Of a stretch of 64,000 nt of DNA, positions 60,774 to 64,000 are shown piece after piece (position 1 is the stretch's first letter; each line of letters starts with the position of its first letter). Made by a program: the position numbers and the translations under genes. This stretch comes from CAVRIA01 sp963721115 (GTDB taxonomy: Bacteria > Desulfobacterota > Binatia > HRBIN30 > CADEER01), in NCBI GenBank assembly GCA_963721115.1, contig CAVRIA010000021.1, positions 1 to 64,000 of the forward strand. Reading direction: 5' to 3'. Below the pieces are notes generated by a model that saw nothing but the letters and a program-made list of their open reading frames with translations, ran no database searches and was not told where the DNA came from.

Positions 60774-63032
60774 ATGACGGAACACCGGGGCGTAACAGGA
60801 CGCAGTCTACGGCGGCCCGAGCCCCGCATGGATATCGCTGACATGACCGATATGGAAAGCACTTCTTCGAACGCGTCTCCGGCCGGCAACGGGCCGAACG
60901 ACGGGCGGCGGGACGCGGAGCGGGCCGTGGCCGAGCTGGCCGACCGACTGCCCGAGCCGCTGGTGCCGCTCGCGAGCCTGGCGTTCAACTACCGCTGGTC
61001 GTGGCTGGCCGGCGGTGCGGCGCTGTTTCGCCACATCGACGTCGACTACTGGCGGCGCAGCGGCTGCAATCCGCGCTACGTGATCGAGGCGGTGGCGCCG
61101 CGGCGCTTCCAGGAGCTGGCGGGCGACACCGCCTACGTCGACCAGCTGCGCAGCGCGGCCGAGTGCGTGCAGGGCGACCTGCGCCGCCCGAGCGTGCCGA
61201 GCTCGATTCCGGCCGACCGGCCCGTGGCCTACTTCTGCTCCGAGTTCGGGGCGCACTGTTCGCTGCCCCTGTACGGCGGCGGCCTCGGCGTGCTGGCCGG
61301 AGACATGCTCAAGGCGGCCTCCGACATCGGCCTGCCGATGGTCGGCGTCGGCCTGCTCTACCGCGAGGGCTACTTCCACCAGCGCCTCGACCAGGAGGGG
61401 TGGCAGCGCGAGTACTGGGTGAACACGGATTTCGAACGCCTTCCCGTCGTACGGGTGACGGGGCCCGACCAGAAACCGCTCACCGTCGACGTCGAGATCC
61501 GCGGCCGCACCGTGCACAGCCACGTCTGGCGCGTCGCCTTCGGCCGCGTGCCGCTGTTTCTGCTCGATACCGATCGACAGGACAACGATCCGATCGATCG
61601 CTGGATCACGGCTCGTCTCTACATCGGCGACCGGCACGTGCGCCTGGCGCAGTATGCCGTGCTCGGCATCGGGGGCGTCCGCGCCCTGCGGGCGCTGGGC
61701 ATCCGCCCGTCCCTGGTGCACCTCAACGAAGGGCACGCTGCCCTGAGCAGCCTCGAGCGCCTGCGCGGCTACCTGACCGAGGGGCGCAGCTTCGAGGACG
61801 CCATCGAGATGGTGCGGCAGGAGACGATCTTCACCACGCATACGCCGGTGCCGGCCGGCAACGAGGGCTACAGTCCGGAGGAGATCGAGCCGGTTCTCGG
61901 CGACTACGCTCGCCAGCTCGGTATTGCGCCGACGCTCTTCTACGATCTCGGGCGGGTGACGCCGGGCAATGCGAGCGACGCGGTGGGCATCACCTCGTTG
62001 GCGCTGCGTACCAGCCGGGCGGCGAACGGCGTGTCGCGGCGACACGGCGAGGTGGCACGCCTCATGTGGCAGCCGCTGTGGCCGGCGCGCTCGGTGGCCG
62101 AGGTTCCGATCGGCCACGTCACCAACGGCGTGCACACGGCGTCCTGGATGGCGGCGTCGATGCAGAGCCTGCTCGAGCGCCACCTGGGAGAGGACTGGCG
62201 CCAGCGCCAGGACGATGGCGGGCTGTGGGATCGGGTGGACGGCATCCCCGACGCGGAGCTGTGGGCGGTGCGCTGCCAGCTCCGGCAATCGCTGATCGAC
62301 GACGTGCGCCAGCGCTCCATCCGCGACCGGCTGGCGCGCGGCGAGCTGCCCGACTACGTCGACGCCGCCGCGCGGGTGTTCGATCCCGGCGCTCTCACCA
62401 TCGGCTTCGCCCGCCGGGTGGCGACCTACAAGCGCCTGTACCTGCTCACGCGTCTGGCCGAGTACGCGTCGCGCCTGCTCGGCGATCCGTCCATGCCGGT
62501 CCAGGTCGTGGTGGCCGGAAAGGCCCACCCGCAGGACCAGGAGGCGAAGCAGACGCTCAACCGCTTCTTTCAGCTCAAGCGGGCGCCGAACGTGAAGGGA
62601 CGCGTGGTGTTTCTGGAGGACTACGACCTCCACCTGGCGCCGCGCATCGTCGCCGGCGTCGACCTGTGGGTGAACCTGCCGAGGCCGCCGCTCGAGGCGA
62701 GCGGCACCAGCGGTATGAAGGTGACCCTGAACGGCGGGCTGAACCTGAGCGTTCTCGACGGCTGGTGGGAAGAGGCCTACGACGGGCAGAACGGCTGGGC
62801 GATCGACACTCCCGAGACCGATCCGCAGACGCAGGACGATCACGACAGCATGGCGCTGCTCAATCTCCTCGAGTCGGAGGTGATTCCCCTCTACTACCGG
62901 CGCGACGCCGCCGGCATACCGGTCGAATGGCTGCGCCGCGTCAAGACCGCGATGCGGACGCTGATCCCGCGCTTCACGGCCGAGCGCATGCTGCGCGAGT
63001 ACGTGGAGACCATGTACCTGGCGAAGGCCTGA
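60774..63032 (+). CDS. glgP: alpha-glucan (glycogen/maltodextrin) phosphorylase
   Basis: The protein is up to 752 aa (ATGs at 60774, 60828 and 60843 are alternatives) and has the GT35 blocks. These are YFCSEFGAHCSLPLYGGGLG, LAGDMLKAASDIGLPMVGVG, LHLNEGHAA-like VHLNEGHAALSSLERL, TTHTPVPAGNEGY, FARRVATYKRLYLL, and the PLP-lysine motif EASGTSGMKVTLNGGLNLSV. It releases glucose-1-phosphate from alpha-1,4-glucans. It belongs to the short MalP/GlgP group, with N-terminal DUF3417-like YRWSWLAGG. It follows the c-di-AMP gene and converges with glgB. Confidence 0.9.
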   Translation: MTEHRGVTGRSLRRPEPRMDIADMTDMESTSSNASPAGNGPNDGRRDAERAVAELADRLPEPLVPLASLAFNYRWSWLAGGAALFRHIDVDYWRRSGCNPRYVIEAVAPRRFQELAGDTAYVDQLRSAAECVQGDLRRPSVPSSIPADRPVAYFCSEFGAHCSLPLYGGGLGVLAGDMLKAASDIGLPMVGVGLLYREGYFHQRLDQEGWQREYWVNTDFERLPVVRVTGPDQKPLTVDVEIRGRTVHSHVWRVAFGRVPLFLLDTDRQDNDPIDRWITARLYIGDRHVRLAQYAVLGIGGVRALRALGIRPSLVHLNEGHAALSSLERLRGYLTEGRSFEDAIEMVRQETIFTTHTPVPAGNEGYSPEEIEPVLGDYARQLGIAPTLFYDLGRVTPGNASDAVGITSLALRTSRAANGVSRRHGEVARLMWQPLWPARSVAEVPIGHVTNGVHTASWMAASMQSLLERHLGEDWRQRQDDGGLWDRVDGIPDAELWAVRCQLRQSLIDDVRQRSIRDRLARGELPDYVDAAARVFDPGALTIGFARRVATYKRLYLLTRLAEYASRLLGDPSMPVQVVVAGKAHPQDQEAKQTLNRFFQLKRAPNVKGRVVFLEDYDLHLAPRIVAGVDLWVNLPRPPLEASGTSGMKVTLNGGLNLSVLDGWWEEAYDGQNGWAIDTPETDPQTQDDHDSMALLNLLESEVIPLYYRRDAAGIPVEWLRRVKTAMRTLIPRFTAERMLREYVETMYLAKA

Positions 63033-63059
63033 GGCGGCACACCCGCCTCGGGCCTTCGC
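63021..63059. terminator. bidirectional hairpin between convergent glgP and glgB
   Basis: GCGAAGGCC-T-GAGGCGG pairs with CCGCCTC-G-GGCCTTCGC around loop CACAC, a 17-bp stem with a single T/G position. It covers the last codons of glgP and the spacer before glgB's end. There is no T-tract, but position and stem strength suit a convergent terminator. Confidence 0.65.
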
Positions 63060-63080
63060 GCGAATGCGGCGCCGGTGCGA

Positions 63081-64000
63081 TCACGACTGCTGCTTGGTGC
63101 TCTTGAAGACCACCATCCCGAGCGGCGGTAGGGTGACGTTGAGCGAGTGCGTGCGCCCGTGCCAGGAGACCGGCGTCGCCCTCAGGCCGCCCATGTTGCC
63201 CTGACCGCTGCCACCGTAGATCTGTGCGTCGCTGTTCAGCGTCTCCGCCCAGTAGCCGCCCCACGGCACGCCGAGGCGGTAGTTGTCGCGCGGCACCGGC
63301 GTGAAGTTGAAGACGGCGATCAGCGCTTCGTCGGGGGAGCGGCTCTGGCGGATGAAGCTGATGGTGCTCTGCTCGGTGTCGCTGCAATCCAGCCATTGGA
63401 AGCCGGCCGGATCGCAGTCGAGCTGATGCAGGCACGGCTCGCCCCGGTAGAAGGTGTTGAGGTCGCGCACCCAGCGCTGTACCCCCTTGTGGGTGGCGTA
63501 CTCCAGCAGATGCCAGTCGATGCTCGAGTCGTGGTTCCACTCCGACCACTGCGCGATCTCGCCGCCCATGAACAGCAGCTTCTTGCCGGGCTGGGTGTAC
63601 AGGTAGCCGAAGAGCAGCCGCAGGTTGGCGAACTTCTGCCAGTCGTCGCCGGGCATCTTGCGGAGCAGCGATCCCTTTCCGTACACGACCTCGTCGTGCG
63701 AGAGGGGCAGTACGAAGTTCTCGGTGAAGGCGTACAGCATGCGGAAGGTCAGGTCGTTGTGGTGGTACTTGCGGTGCACGGGGTCGTTCGACATGTACGC
63801 CAGCGTATCGTGCATCCAGCCCATGTCCCACTTCATGCCGAAGCCGAGGCCGCCGACGTAGGTCGGGCGCGACACCATCGGCCACGCCGTCGACTCCTCG
63901 GCGATCGTCTGCGCGTCGGGATGGGCCTCGAACAGCGCCTCGTTGAAGCGGCGCAGGAAGGAGATGGCATCGAGGTTCTCGCGTCCGCCATGCTCGTTCG
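63081..64000 (-). CDS. glgB: 1,4-alpha-glucan branching enzyme, C-terminal part (runs off window)
   Basis: Reading starts beyond 64000 and runs to a stop at 63081, leaving about 305 residues. Visible are NEHGGRENLDAISFLRRFNE, the acid/base Glu in TIAEESTAWPMVSRP, MKWDMGWMHDTLAYMSNDPV, LPLSHDEVVYGKGSLLRKMP (transition-state Asp) and LLFMGGEIAQWSEWNHDSSI. This is the GH13 catalytic C-terminal half and all-beta domain of GlgB. It makes alpha-1,6 branches in glycogen. Together with malQ and glgP it forms a glycogen turnover set. Confidence 0.9.
   Translation of the reverse strand, partial: NEHGGRENLDAISFLRRFNEALFEAHPDAQTIAEESTAWPMVSRPTYVGGLGFGMKWDMGWMHDTLAYMSNDPVHRKYHHNDLTFRMLYAFTENFVLPLSHDEVVYGKGSLLRKMPGDDWQKFANLRLLFGYLYTQPGKKLLFMGGEIAQWSEWNHDSSIDWHLLEYATHKGVQRWVRDLNTFYRGEPCLHQLDCDPAGFQWLDCSDTEQSTISFIRQSRSPDEALIAVFNFTPVPRDNYRLGVPWGGYWAETLNSDAQIYGGSGQGNMGGLRATPVSWHGRTHSLNVTLPPLGMVVFKSTKQQS

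Overview
The window looks like chromosome from a high-GC, Gram-negative, environmental bacterium. Supporting signs are type IV prepilins, RND-family export, dense runs of acyl-CoA genes under TetR regulators, WD40/Ser-Thr-kinase architecture and class III cyclases with multi-domain sensors. This mix would fit a deltaproteobacterial-type lineage (Desulfobacterota, Myxococcota or Binatota-like), but there is no rRNA or core marker here to fix the taxon.

Layout. (1) 1-4,415: a scarred integration zone ending in an intact tRNA-Lys(TTT). Five extra copies of the tRNA 3' end lie beside it, two of them in perfect 121-bp tandem units. Between them sit an intact and two broken four-helix-bundle (23S rRNA intervening-sequence type) genes, a DUF4258/MqsA-type toxin-antitoxin pair and a cyclase-AAA-TPR regulator with a large internal deletion. 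(2) 4.6-10.6 kb: a nucleotidyltransferase-fold gene with an operator-like inverted repeat, an oxidative catabolic cluster (AhpD-like protein, GST, FAD monooxygenase, divergent TetR) and a DUF4160/HTH pair. (3) 11-17.9 kb, minus strand: thiolase-like protein, crotonase, Baeyer-Villiger-type monooxygenase, alpha/beta hydrolase, MBL hydrolase and TetR. (4) 18-30.5 kb, plus strand: a long acyl-CoA operon behind a 50-bp perfect palindrome. It encodes two MaoC hydratases, acyl-CoA dehydrogenase, class III CoA-transferase, CitE-like lyase, aldehyde dehydrogenase, SDR, MmgE/PrpD, a two-subunit and very divergent B12-dependent mutase, a crotonase and an SDR. The content recalls the itaconate (ict-ich-ccl) and mesaconate/ethylmalonyl-CoA modules for C5 dicarboxylic acids.

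(5) 30.7-38.5 kb: threonine synthase and a cystathionine-gamma-synthase-like enzyme, a cNMP-GAF-GAF-PAS adenylate cyclase, an amidase and a DUF4336 protein, followed by a telomere-like G-rich repeat. (6) 39-43.1 kb: a minor-prepilin operon ending in an unusually large PilX-like protein. (7) 43.5-50.8 kb: a CorC/HlyC-type protein, ArfB, then a translationally coupled pair made of a degenerate CheA-like protein and a 1,237-aa Ser/Thr pseudokinase with 14 WD40 blades. This pair is the strongest candidate for an undescribed system. (8) 50.9-64 kb: a secreted matrixin-type protease with dockerin and cohesin-like regions, a GH1 glycosidase, an MMPL/RND exporter, and a glycogen block (malQ, a CdaA-YbbR fusion, glgP, convergent glgB cut by the window edge).

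Several otherwise well-conserved genes carry one- or two-base frameshifts (near 240, 9,012, 10,066, 13,820, 28,364, 30,757, 35,096 and 58,797). Conserved sequence resumes after each break, so either assembly error or recent decay is possible. Several dispersed palindromic repeat families are also present.
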